Assembly (NCBI GenBank): GCA_964459305.1
Contig: CAYWNA010000126.1
Location: forward strand, 1 to 35,852
Direction: 5' to 3'
DNA length: 35,852 bases
From: CAYWNA01 sp964459305
Lineage (GTDB): Bacteria > Planctomycetota > Planctomycetia > Pirellulales > Pirellulaceae
A model generated the notes under the pieces. That model was given only the letters and a program-made list of their open reading frames with translations. It made no database searches and was not told the DNA's origin. This document shows positions 17,292 to 26,345 of this stretch, in pieces (the stretch's first letter is position 1; each line of letters begins with the position of its first letter). The translations under genes were made by a program, and so were the position numbers.

Positions 17292-19157
17292 CTACTCGTC
17301 GATCGTCATGGTCACGCGCACGACGCCATCCTCGGTGGTCGTTTCGGTATTCAGCCCGCTGCCGTGGAAAATCTTCAACATACCAGCATTTTCCGGCAGC
17401 ACATCGGCGGTGAACTGTCGGATGCCGTCTTTCGTTCCGATTTCGACCAGTCGTTTGAACAGATGGCTGCCGAGGCCCTTGCGTTGCCAATCGTCGCCGA
17501 TCACAAACGCCATTTCCGCAGAACGCCTGTCGGGGCTTCGCATGTAGCGGCCGACGCCGATGATCTCCTCTTCCCCCATCTCGCCGTGCACAAGCACCAG
17601 GGCCATCTCCGTGTCGTAGTCCACATTGCAGAAAAGCTGAAGCCGGTTGTGGGGCAACGACTTGAGCGTTCCGTGATAACGCAGATATTTCGTCTGCTCG
17701 CTGAACGAGTAGAACATCTCCTTGATCTTCGAATCATCATCCGGACGGATTGGTCGCACCAACAACTCCGTGCCGTCGTAAAGCGTGACCTCGTCTTCCA
17801 GATCAGCCGGATAGGGTCGAGGCGGCGGGAGAATCTGGTCGGCGTACACCAATCGACGACGTTTGGCCGCGTGCAATAGCCGAGCCCTAAAATGGGGGTG
17901 GGCAACGCTAATCAGTGACATGGCGCGCCCGCGTATCGTCTTTCCGTGCAGGTATGCGACCCCGTGCTCCGTCACGACATAATGCGCGTCCCCCCGGGTG
18001 GTCACGACACCGGCTCCTTGCTGCAGGAAAGGCACGATGCGGCTTTGCACCTCGCCATCTTTGTTCTTCGCAGTGCTGGGCAAAGCCAAAACAGCCTTGC
18101 CCCCCCGGGCCATAGCCGCGCCTCGCATGAAATCGGCATGGCCGCCAATGCCGCTGTAGAACTGCTCCCCGATTGACTCGACCACTGCCTGGCCGGTCAA
18201 GTCGATTTCGATCGCCGAGTTAACGGCGACAAGGTTGTCGTGCTGGCTGATGATTCGAGGATCGTTGGTGTATTCTGACGGGCGCATATCGATTTGCGGA
18301 TTATTGTCCAGGAATTCGAACAGTTCCTGGCTGCCGGCGGCAAAGCTGCTCACGATCTTGCCTTGATTGAGTGTCTTGCGCCGACCCGTGATGACACCCT
18401 CTCGAGCCAATCGCATCACACCGTCGGACAACATTTCCGTGTGAATACCCAAGTCCTTCCGATCGGTCAGCGACAACAGGACGCTGTCGGGCAGTTTGCC
18501 GATACCCAACTGCAGGGTATCGCCGTCGTCGATCAGGCTGGCCACGTTATCGGCGATCTGCTCAGTCACCTCGTCCATCTCTCTAACGACCGGCCACTCC
18601 AGCAACGGCTCGTCGTGTTCGACCAGATAGTTGATGTCCCGCACATGGATGAAACTGTCGCCGTAGGTGCGCGGCATGTGGCTATTGACCTGGGCAACCA
18701 GCACTCTGGCCGACAAAGCCGCCGTCCGCGTCAGGTCGACGGATACACCAAGGCTGCAAAACCCATGTTTGTCGGGCGGGCTGACCATGATCAAGGCAAC
18801 GTCGATCGGTAGACGCGCCGTTTGGAACAAGCGGGATCCCATCGAGAAAAAGACGGGCGTATAATCGGCCTGCACCTGTCTGACCGCATCACGCATGCCA
18901 TCGCTGATGAAGAAGGCGTTGGCACGAAAGCGGTGGACCCACTGAGGATCGACATAAGGTACACCCGCCGCGGTCAGCACACTCACCACTTCGGTGTCTT
19001 CCGCCCCTTCGCCACTTTCGACTAGTGCCCGGACTAGCTCCTGGGGTTCGCCGCACGCGGATCCGACATACACGCGGTCGCCCGGTTTGACATGGCTGAT
19101 TGCGGCCTTGGCCGGAACAAGTTTCTTAGACCACGTTTCACGCCAATCGGTAGACAT
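17292..19157 (-). CDS. Acetyl-CoA hydrolase/CoA-transferase fused to GNAT acetyltransferase
   Basis: A 621-residue two-part protein. Residues about 1-440 are an acetyl-CoA hydrolase/4-hydroxybutyrate CoA-transferase (Cat1/Cat2 type): GDRVYVGSACGEP, LQLGIGKLPDSV, then VESIGEQFYSGIGGHADFMRG, which contains the family's conserved Glu and glycine-rich loop. Residues about 465-621 are a GNAT domain (LLVRPIRPDD, TKYLRYHG, DYDTEMALV, acetyl-CoA loop DWQRKGLGSHLF) of the kind found at the C-terminus of Pat/PatZ lysine acetyltransferases. It may move or hydrolyse acyl-CoA and acetylate proteins. It is last of three minus-strand genes, 71 bases after the ADP-forming synthetase, with acs upstream. GGAG precedes the ATG. 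The fusion of these two domains is known, but its biochemical role is not settled. Confidence 0.87.
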   Translation of the reverse strand: MSTDWRETWSKKLVPAKAAISHVKPGDRVYVGSACGEPQELVRALVESGEGAEDTEVVSVLTAAGVPYVDPQWVHRFRANAFFISDGMRDAVRQVQADYTPVFFSMGSRLFQTARLPIDVALIMVSPPDKHGFCSLGVSVDLTRTAALSARVLVAQVNSHMPRTYGDSFIHVRDINYLVEHDEPLLEWPVVREMDEVTEQIADNVASLIDDGDTLQLGIGKLPDSVLLSLTDRKDLGIHTEMLSDGVMRLAREGVITGRRKTLNQGKIVSSFAAGSQELFEFLDNNPQIDMRPSEYTNDPRIISQHDNLVAVNSAIEIDLTGQAVVESIGEQFYSGIGGHADFMRGAAMARGGKAVLALPSTAKNKDGEVQSRIVPFLQQGAGVVTTRGDAHYVVTEHGVAYLHGKTIRGRAMSLISVAHPHFRARLLHAAKRRRLVYADQILPPPRPYPADLEDEVTLYDGTELLVRPIRPDDDSKIKEMFYSFSEQTKYLRYHGTLKSLPHNRLQLFCNVDYDTEMALVLVHGEMGEEEIIGVGRYMRSPDRRSAEMAFVIGDDWQRKGLGSHLFKRLVEIGTKDGIRQFTADVLPENAGMLKIFHGSGLNTETTTEDGVVRVTMTIDE

Positions 19158-19228
19158 GGGGTATGCGCTCCAGAATAAGGCTAACTTTTAGAGGACTAGG
19201 GGTCGCATCATTTGTCATTGGGATTTCG

Positions 19229-21403
19229 TCATTCTGCTTGCTCATCGCTCAAGATGATTCGCGCGTCCGCCACCATCGCCCCTTTGCCACGCGGATATAC
19301 GAGCAGCGGGTTGATATCCAATTCTCGAACGCGCGGGTGATCTGTCACGAACTGGCTCAGACGCATCAAGCATTCGGCAACCGATGCCAGGTCCGACGGG
19401 GGCTCGCCGCGGACGCCCTGCAGGAGCTTACCCGACCGAATGTCGCCGATCATTTCGTCAGCGACGTTTTCGCGGATCGGGGCCAGCCGGAACGCCACGT
19501 CACGGAATGTCTCCGTGTAGATGCCTCCCAACCCGAACATCAACACGGGACCGAACCGATCATGCCGCGTCACACCCAAGATCACCTCTTTACCGGGCGG
19601 CAACATTTTCTGGATCAGCACGCCCCAGATTTCCACGTCGTCACCCGTTCGCTCGCGGACCCTCTGGACCATCGCGTCGTAGGCGGAACGGACGGCCGCA
19701 TCGTCGGCCAAATCCAACTCTACGCCGCCCACCTCGGTCTTGTGCAATATCTTCGGGCCCACAATTTTCATTACCACCGGAAAGCCCATTTCCGAGGCTG
19801 CGGCCACCGCTTCGTCGGCAGATTTGGCCAGCGCAAAGGGGACCGTTGGGAAGCCATACAACCGAAGCGTCTCCAACGCTTTGAGCTCGATCAATTGAGG
19901 ACGGCCCTCGGAGATCTCCTGGTCGAACAGTTTGTTAACCGCTTCCTTGTCAACCTCGAATTGCCGGTACCCGCGCACCTCGGATCGCACCCATTTGCCA
20001 AATCTGTATTTGGCGGCCAGCGATCGCATGGCACTGTCCGGAAAAGCGAACGTAGGCACGCCGTACTTGCTGCGCAGCACGTCGACACCCGCCGACACAT
20101 CGACCAGCCCCATCAGGCAAGCGGCCATGGGCTTGTTACAGAACTCCTTCGTCTCGCCGATCACTTCCGCGATGGCGGTCACATCCGTCATGGTCTGGGG
20201 GGTGACGATCACCAGCACCTGATCGACCCCCTCGTCGGCGGTCACCGCATCCAGGGCCGCAGCATAGCGTTCGTGACGGGCATCGCCGATCACGTCGACC
20301 GGGTTCTTGATGCTGCCCACGACCGGCATTTGGAATTGCAGAGACTTCGTCGTGTGCTCCTGGAACTTGGCCAGTTCCAGCCCGCTGCGGATACAGTCGT
20401 CCGTAGCCATGATGCCGGGGCCGCCGGCATTGGTAATGATCGCGGTTCTTCGTCCCTTGGGCAGAGTGGGATCGGTGAAAATCTCTGCCCAGTCGAACAG
20501 GCGGGATGCCGTGTCCACACGGAATACGCCCGATTGCTTCATCACGGCGTTGTACAATTCGTCCGATCCGGCCAGCGAGCCGGTGTGCGAAGCCGCCGCC
20601 GCCGCTCCCTCGGCCGTCCGCCCGCTCTTGATCATCAAGATTGGCTTCGGGTTATCGCCGTGAGTGATCGCGTGGGCCGTCTCCAGGAAACGCGGACCGC
20701 TGCTGATCTCCTCCACGTACATCATGATCGCCCGCGTATTGGGATCCTCGGCCAGCGCCTTGAGAAGATCACATTCGTCGACGTCGCACTTATTCCCAAA
20801 GCTAACGAAACGAGAAAATCCAATACCGCGGCCTTTAGCGTAGTCCAGCAACGCCGCACACAACGCACCGCTTTGCGAGATCAAGCCCAGGCAACCGTGT
20901 GGCGGGATGTCGCGGCCGAAGGTGGCGTTCATCGACACCTCCGGGTCCGTGTCAATAACTCCAAGGCAGTTCGGCCCAAGGATGCACATGCCCCTCTCTT
21001 GAGCGATTCGTCGCAACCGGGCCTCGCGTTCAACGCCGGCGCCGCCGATTTCCTTGAAACCGGCCGAGATAACCACAACGTGACGAGTACCCAACCCGGC
21101 CGCCTGCAGCACGACCTTCTCGACATGCTGCGGCGGAATCACGATCACCACAAGCTCGGGCACTTCGGCAATCGCTGAAAGGTCATTGAAGGAGGGGACG
21201 CCCAAAATGGCTTTGGCCCTGGGATTGACCGGGTAGATGACACCCGTGTATCCCCCGTGGATCAAATTGTGGACGACGGCATGTCCCACCGATCCAACCT
21301 TGCGCGACGCCCCCACGACCGCGATGGATTGCGGACGGAACAGGGGGCGAAGATCGCGTTGGGGCACGGTTTGCTCGTTCTTTGTATCAGATACGTCGCT
21401 CAT
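19229..21403 (-). CDS. ADP-forming acetate/acyl-CoA synthetase, fused alpha-beta
   Basis: A 724-residue NDP-forming acyl-CoA synthetase that interconverts acyl-CoA + ADP + Pi with acid + CoA + ATP. The order is a CoA-binding Rossmann domain (LFRPQSIAVVGASRKVGSVG), two succinyl-CoA-ligase-like domains with the phosphorylatable-His motif SHTGSLAG (His273) and ISQSGAL, then an ATP-grasp domain at about 490-720 (ALETLRLYGFPTVPFALAKS, FPVVMKIVGPKILHKTEVGG). Alpha and beta parts are fused in the order usual for bacteria. Unlike Salmonella Pat, it has no GNAT tail; that domain is on the next gene. It lies 107 bases after acs and 71 before the CoA-transferase. The motifs look intact, so catalysis is expected. 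Confidence 0.9.
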   Translation of the reverse strand: MSDVSDTKNEQTVPQRDLRPLFRPQSIAVVGASRKVGSVGHAVVHNLIHGGYTGVIYPVNPRAKAILGVPSFNDLSAIAEVPELVVIVIPPQHVEKVVLQAAGLGTRHVVVISAGFKEIGGAGVEREARLRRIAQERGMCILGPNCLGVIDTDPEVSMNATFGRDIPPHGCLGLISQSGALCAALLDYAKGRGIGFSRFVSFGNKCDVDECDLLKALAEDPNTRAIMMYVEEISSGPRFLETAHAITHGDNPKPILMIKSGRTAEGAAAAASHTGSLAGSDELYNAVMKQSGVFRVDTASRLFDWAEIFTDPTLPKGRRTAIITNAGGPGIMATDDCIRSGLELAKFQEHTTKSLQFQMPVVGSIKNPVDVIGDARHERYAAALDAVTADEGVDQVLVIVTPQTMTDVTAIAEVIGETKEFCNKPMAACLMGLVDVSAGVDVLRSKYGVPTFAFPDSAMRSLAAKYRFGKWVRSEVRGYRQFEVDKEAVNKLFDQEISEGRPQLIELKALETLRLYGFPTVPFALAKSADEAVAAASEMGFPVVMKIVGPKILHKTEVGGVELDLADDAAVRSAYDAMVQRVRERTGDDVEIWGVLIQKMLPPGKEVILGVTRHDRFGPVLMFGLGGIYTETFRDVAFRLAPIRENVADEMIGDIRSGKLLQGVRGEPPSDLASVAECLMRLSQFVTDHPRVRELDINPLLVYPRGKGAMVADARIILSDEQAE

Positions 21404-21510
21404 TTCCGGTCCTAAACCTCAGTAACGATGAATTGCGTCTGCGCGTCGCCTGGCCGACGTGGCCACGCGACATGGCTCGACAGTACAGGCCGAGCCTCGT
21501 CAAATCGATC

Positions 21511-23487
21511 TCATTCCACATCCATCGGTCGGTTAGCGATCAGATCGTCTACCACTGACGGATCGGCCAGAGTCGTCGTATCGCCAACCTTGTCCGGCTC
21601 GTTCTCTGCAATCTTCCGCAGGATGCGCCGCATGATTTTGCCGCTGCGGGTCTTTGGCAGGCCCGGCGCCCACTGGATCACATCGGGCGTGGCAATCGGG
21701 CCGATTTGTCCTCGCACGTGTTTGACCAGATCCTGTTGGAGTGCATCGCTTGACTCGTATCCGAACCGGAGCGTTACATAAGCGTAGATCCCCTGGCCCT
21801 TGATGTCGTGCGGAAAGCCAACCACCGCGGCCTCGGCGACCGACGGATGGCTGACCAAGGCGCTTTCCACCTCGGCAGTGCCCAAGCGGTGCCCAGAGAT
21901 GTTGATCACATCGTCCACGCGCCCGAGCAGCCAGTAGTCGCCATCCTCGTCCAACCGGCATCCGTCGCCGGTGAAGTAAAGACCTTTGAATGTGGTGAAA
22001 TACGTAAGCACAAAGCGATCGTGATCGCCCCATGTCGTCCGCATGATGCCCGGCCATGGTTTCCGGATGCACAACTTGCCACTCGTACCGGCGGGCACTT
22101 CGCGGCCCTGGTCATCCACGATGATCGGCTCGACGCCGAAGAACGGGCGACTGGCGCTGCCCGGCTTCAACGTATGTACGCCAGGCAACGGCGTAATAAG
22201 TATGCCACCGGTCTCGGTCTGCCACCAAGTATCGACCACGGGGCAACGCTCATGGCCCACCAGTCGCCAGTACCACAGCCACACTTCAGGATTAATCGGC
22301 TCGCCCACCGTGCCCAGTAACTTGAGACTGGACAGGTCACGCTTCGTCACGTGCTCTTCGCCCTCGCGCATCAAGGCGCGGATCGCCGTCGGCGCGGTGT
22401 AGAATTGCGTGACCTTGTATTTGTCCACCACGTCCCAGAATCGACCGGCATCCGGGTAGGTCGGAACGCCTTCGAACATGACGTTCGTCGCACCCGCACA
22501 TAATGGCCCGTAAACGATGTACGAATGACCTGTGACCCAGCCGATGTCCGCCGTACACCACCAGATATCCCCGTACTGGTAGTCAAAGATGTACTTGAAC
22601 GTCGTGGCCGTGTACACCATGTAACCGCCTGTGGTGTGCAGCACGCCTTTGGGCTTTCCGGTGGATCCCGACGTATACAAGATGAACAGCGGATCCTCCG
22701 CGTCCATCCACTCCGGCTCGCAAGTGGGTTCCGCAGACTCCATGGCTTCGTGCCACCACACGTCGCGGCCTGCGGTCATCGGCACTTCCACACCGGTTCG
22801 CTTGACGACCACCACTTTCTCGATGCTGGGACACTCGGCGACGCCCTTGTCCGCCTTGGTCTTCATGGCGATGTCGTTTTTCTTGCCGCGCAAGGCCGTG
22901 TCCTGAGTGACCAACAGCTTGCATTCTGAATCCTGAATGCGATCGCGCATCGAGTCTTCGCTGAAGGCACCGAACACGACCGAGTGAATGGCACCGATGC
23001 GCGCGCACGCCAGCATGGCGATCGGCAATTGAGGAATCATCTGCATGTACAGGCAGACACGATCTCCCTTCTGGACGCCCAGCGACTTCAACACGTTGGC
23101 AAACTTGCACACTTCCGCATGCAATTCTCTATAGGTCATCTGGCTGTCGTCGCCAGGTTCGTTGCCCTCCCAGATGATGGCAATCTGATCGCCGCGGGTC
23201 TCCAAGTGGCGGTCCAGTGCATTGACCGAGACGTTGGTCTTGCCGCCGACGAACCACTTGATGTGCACGTCGCCTTCGAAGTCGTAGTCACAGACCTGGT
23301 CCCATTTCTTCTGCCACACGAATGTCTCGGCGACCTCGCTCCAGAACCCATCAGGGTCCTCGACCGATCGCTTGTACATCTCTTCGTACTTTTCAAGCGA
23401 AGGGCAGTGAGCCTTGCCGGCGAAATCCGGTGCAGGCGATATCAACTTGCCCTTCTTGCCACTTTGGTTGGGTGCTGTGTCAGCCAT
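21511..23487 (-). CDS. acsA: Acetyl-CoA synthetase (AMP-forming)
   Basis: A 658-residue AMP-forming acetate-CoA ligase of normal length: acetate + ATP + CoA gives acetyl-CoA + AMP + PPi. Motifs: P-loop YTSGSTGKPKGVLHTTGGY, aromatic motif VDTWWQTETGG, hinge region LLGRVDDVINISGHRLGTAE, and C-terminal TRSGKIMRR with Lys617, the conserved catalytic lysine that is acetylated by Pat-type enzymes in other bacteria. The frame stays open to 23745, but the added 86 residues are basic and unlike the family. The ATG at 23487 gives the usual N-terminus (ending up at CPSLEKYEEMYKRS). It is first of the three-gene acyl-CoA unit and has a 701-base upstream gap rich in repeats. Confidence 0.95.
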   Translation of the reverse strand: MADTAPNQSGKKGKLISPAPDFAGKAHCPSLEKYEEMYKRSVEDPDGFWSEVAETFVWQKKWDQVCDYDFEGDVHIKWFVGGKTNVSVNALDRHLETRGDQIAIIWEGNEPGDDSQMTYRELHAEVCKFANVLKSLGVQKGDRVCLYMQMIPQLPIAMLACARIGAIHSVVFGAFSEDSMRDRIQDSECKLLVTQDTALRGKKNDIAMKTKADKGVAECPSIEKVVVVKRTGVEVPMTAGRDVWWHEAMESAEPTCEPEWMDAEDPLFILYTSGSTGKPKGVLHTTGGYMVYTATTFKYIFDYQYGDIWWCTADIGWVTGHSYIVYGPLCAGATNVMFEGVPTYPDAGRFWDVVDKYKVTQFYTAPTAIRALMREGEEHVTKRDLSSLKLLGTVGEPINPEVWLWYWRLVGHERCPVVDTWWQTETGGILITPLPGVHTLKPGSASRPFFGVEPIIVDDQGREVPAGTSGKLCIRKPWPGIMRTTWGDHDRFVLTYFTTFKGLYFTGDGCRLDEDGDYWLLGRVDDVINISGHRLGTAEVESALVSHPSVAEAAVVGFPHDIKGQGIYAYVTLRFGYESSDALQQDLVKHVRGQIGPIATPDVIQWAPGLPKTRSGKIMRRILRKIAENEPDKVGDTTTLADPSVVDDLIANRPMDVE

Positions 23488-24188
23488 ATTTTTCTCAAGT
23501 CCTTGGAGCACATACTCTGAGATTGCGGGGTGAGGTGGCACAAGCCGCCCCCTACGCGGCTGCGCAGACGATTTACCGTAGCGATAGGATAGACCAACAA
23601 CACGGCGGGGGGTATAGGTGGGCAGTTGAAAACTTAGAGTTGTTGGGGTCTTGCGTGGCGTGTTCAGTCTGTGGACCTTCTTTGGCCATGCAATCGAGTT
23701 GAATTGTTCCCAGTTCCGTTCCGGTCTCTTCAGTGCCAAAGGCACGTTCCTATGTCAGTTCAGATGTAACGTGAGTCCGCGAGCGTCGCGGAACCCTGGG
23801 ACGTGGAGGCCATTTCAACGTTCACCCCGAAGGGGCGGTTCTAGGGCCAGGGCAGTTCGTTCTGCTTCGCTGGATCGATGGTTCCCCAGAATAGGCCGGG
23901 CAGCCAGCAACGCCATCAACACCACATGTTGTGGTATTCTGGCAACCCAGCACGGTATTAGGGCCGTCCCGTTTGGGCGACGCTGTGAAGCATTTTTCCG
24001 AGGGAAATGGCGACTCTTGCTCGTAGCTGGATTCACTAAGAATTCAGGGGCTCGGCGGCAAACCTCTGAATCCTCGCGAATCCAGTTACGAAAAATGCTC
24101 CACTGCGTTGCCCGTTGGGGCTGTGGAGGCGTAGGCCACCCTGGCTTACATAGCGCCGTCCCTTTGGGGCTGGAACAGAGACCAGATG
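23488..24188. other. Intergenic region, palindrome-rich
   Basis: A 701-base gap between the acs start and the end of the GH10-like gene (both minus strand). No gene is supported. The acs promoter should be near 23490-23700. From about 23733 on, it is packed with imperfect palindromes, listed separately. Confidence 0.55.
23825..24169. repeat. Nested imperfect inverted-repeat island
   Basis: The outer arms 23825-23843 and 24151-24169 match at 15 of 19 positions (CCCCGAAGGGGCGG type). Middle arms 23975-23998 and 24090-24113 pair with few mismatches and end in AGCATTTTTC/GAAAAATGCT. Inner arms 24021-24050 and 24063-24091 (TCGTAGCTGGATTC...) pair imperfectly around a 12-base loop. A separate small hairpin, GTGCC/GGCAC, lies at about 23736-23748. 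The degree of mismatch suggests an older element than copies 1-3. Confidence 0.65.
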
Positions 24189-26345
24189 TCACTCCGTTGC
24201 GTACGACACACTCACCACCAAGTCATAACACGCCAGGCCCGTGGCGCGGGCCTTGACGTTGGCCCAGTAGGCCTCGCCCAGCATGCCGCTGTTCGCCGCG
24301 CCGAATGCGACTTCGTTTCTCGAATAGCCCGATCGCGGTATGAGCGTGCCGGGCGCGTCGATGCGCAGCTCGCCGTCGACGTAGACTTTCAGGTCACGCC
24401 CTTCGAGCTCCATACGATACAGATGAAAGTCGCCGCTCGTGTCCATTTTGTATTTGAGGTTACTGTGATGGAACAGCTCAATGCGATCGGGCCACAGGCC
24501 AAGCCTCTCGCCGCTGACTCCGTTGGTAACGATGATGAAGCTGGAGCCCGATTCTACCTTGGCGCGAGCCTCGACCACGGCCCTGCCATCAGGATCGGCA
24601 CCCCATGGATGCCGATAGTACAGGTAATCGCCCGATACTTCGCCTCGATCAGCGATGAATAGCGAGCCTTCCACGATCTCCTCAGGCGTGCGTTTCGAAC
24701 CGCGGTCGCGATTCCAGGGGCTCTCCGGCTTCTTGCTGCCGTCGTACACAACACTCCATTCATCCGGCCGAAGCGCAGAAGACTCCGCCGCGATCTCCAC
24801 CTCGTTTCTGCCCTGCCTCACGGAATCCGGCGGCACCGGGAAGTCGGCCCAGCCCCCCGTCAGCACGCCGCCGGTCAGTTCGGTGCCGTTCAGTTTGACG
24901 TGCAGTTGCTCGATCTTCTGAATGACCGGTACCTCCAGATGCAGCTTGATGGCGGGTTTCTGCCCTCGACCCTGCGCCTTCGATACGTCGTCGCCGATCA
25001 CGATCGGGAGCTGCACGGGCTGACTCGCCGTGACAAGCTGCGGGTGCGACGGTCCAAAGACCCGCACCGTGCGGTATTCGCGGCCTTTGGCCAGGAAGCG
25101 ATGAGGGTCGCCGTCGCGAACGTTGACGAAGTACAATTTGTCCATCGCCGATAGCGATTCCGGCTCGCCAATGTCCCGCCAGAGCTGAGCGTTGGGGTTA
25201 AAGCTATTGAACAGATGTAGACCGTCGGCGCCGGCAACCCATGCATTCATGGCTCGGCCACGGTAGCTCTCGACGGAACTACGACGGAAACGCGTCTCGC
25301 CCCGCACACGCGAGTCGCTCAAACAAGGATAGACCGGCACGCCGTACTTATGCCCGAGTTCCACGCTGTACTCCCATGGGTTGAGTCGGAAGTAACAGGT
25401 GGTGATCAGCATGTCGATCAGTCCGTCGCGCATCCAACGCTCGATATCGAAGCCCATGTCCTGGCAGAAGCCCGCCGAATCCGGCACGCGCACCGTGATT
25501 AGGATCGGCCGGCCCCGCTCGATGCCCGCCTCTTCGCTCATCTTTCGCACGCGACGCATCAGGTCGGTCATCATGTCCCGCTCCTCTTCGCTCGCCGTGC
25601 CGCCCATCGCTGTGCTCTTGAAGTAGCAGAGGTGGCGGAAGAAGTCGAGTTCGACGCCATCCACATCGTAATTACGGCACACTTCCTCGATGAATCCGAA
25701 AGCGAGATCCCGAATTTCCGGGCGCGCGTAGTCAACCGAACTCCATCGGCCGTGAGGCGTCCGCTTCACGTGATCGCCAACAAGCCACTCAGGATGCTCG
25801 ACCTTGAGCGGCGGAAAGAGCAGGTACGGTTTATCCGGATGGTGCGACACGTCGTGCGTGTCGTTCATGCGCATGGACCAGAACACTTCCATGTCGTGCT
25901 CATGGCCGAACTCGATCACCGCCTGGAGGCAGTCTGTGCCCGAGTCGATCAGTTCCTTGGCAATGTTGCGCGAATTCGGCTGAATCCCAAACTCGTGCCC
26001 GTGCCGCGTGAGCAATGTACCGACCTTCGTGTTGTGCGTGAAGAAGCTGAAACCAGAGCTGGTGGGACAAAACGCGATGGCATCAACGTGCGTGCCCGCC
26101 AACGGCGTGGTGCGTTTGGCCAGAAAACCCTCGACGGTCGTCTTCTCGCTCTTCGGGAAGTACAACACGTCGCACCCATCGTTGTTCATGACGATACGAC
26201 GCCGGCGCTGGGCCAGTTCGCTGCGTCTCTGCCGCAACTCTTCCAACGACATCTTCCGGGCAGGCTGGCCGAACCCAGTCCCGCTACCGGCAAATGCGAA
26301 GATCAAGAGTGCTAAGATCGCTTTACAGAGCAAAGAGTGATGCAT
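24189..26345 (-). CDS. Secreted GH10-like (GHL10 type) family protein
   Basis: A 718-residue exported protein with signal peptide at residues 1-27. Residues about 45-400 look like a TIM barrel of the glycosyl-hydrolase-like GHL10 kind: DAIAFCPTSSGFSFF, HDMEVFWSMRMND, the hallmark YDVDGVELDFFRH with acidic residues in the expected strand, then GLIDMLITTCYF and AGADGLHLFNSF. A beta-rich middle follows, then a concanavalin/LamG-like C-terminal domain at about 570-710 (FHLYRMELEGRDLKVYVDGE). It probably acts on extracellular glycans; activity is unproven for many relatives. AGGAGG lies nine bases before the ATG at 26345. The in-frame ATG at 26363 overlaps that SD and is rejected as the start. Confidence 0.78.
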   Translation of the reverse strand: MHHSLLCKAILALLIFAFAGSGTGFGQPARKMSLEELRQRRSELAQRRRRIVMNNDGCDVLYFPKSEKTTVEGFLAKRTTPLAGTHVDAIAFCPTSSGFSFFTHNTKVGTLLTRHGHEFGIQPNSRNIAKELIDSGTDCLQAVIEFGHEHDMEVFWSMRMNDTHDVSHHPDKPYLLFPPLKVEHPEWLVGDHVKRTPHGRWSSVDYARPEIRDLAFGFIEEVCRNYDVDGVELDFFRHLCYFKSTAMGGTASEEERDMMTDLMRRVRKMSEEAGIERGRPILITVRVPDSAGFCQDMGFDIERWMRDGLIDMLITTCYFRLNPWEYSVELGHKYGVPVYPCLSDSRVRGETRFRRSSVESYRGRAMNAWVAGADGLHLFNSFNPNAQLWRDIGEPESLSAMDKLYFVNVRDGDPHRFLAKGREYRTVRVFGPSHPQLVTASQPVQLPIVIGDDVSKAQGRGQKPAIKLHLEVPVIQKIEQLHVKLNGTELTGGVLTGGWADFPVPPDSVRQGRNEVEIAAESSALRPDEWSVVYDGSKKPESPWNRDRGSKRTPEEIVEGSLFIADRGEVSGDYLYYRHPWGADPDGRAVVEARAKVESGSSFIIVTNGVSGERLGLWPDRIELFHHSNLKYKMDTSGDFHLYRMELEGRDLKVYVDGELRIDAPGTLIPRSGYSRNEVAFGAANSGMLGEAYWANVKARATGLACYDLVVSVSYATE

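Noticed and set aside
19163..21178. A 671-residue plus-strand open frame
   Set aside because: It is exactly antisense to the ADP-forming synthetase, His/Arg-rich, and matches no family; it is a by-product of high third-position GC on the real strand.
23488..23745. An 86-residue N-terminal extension of acetyl-CoA synthetase
   Set aside because: It is absent from the family and has no SD; the ATG at 23487 gives the normal length.
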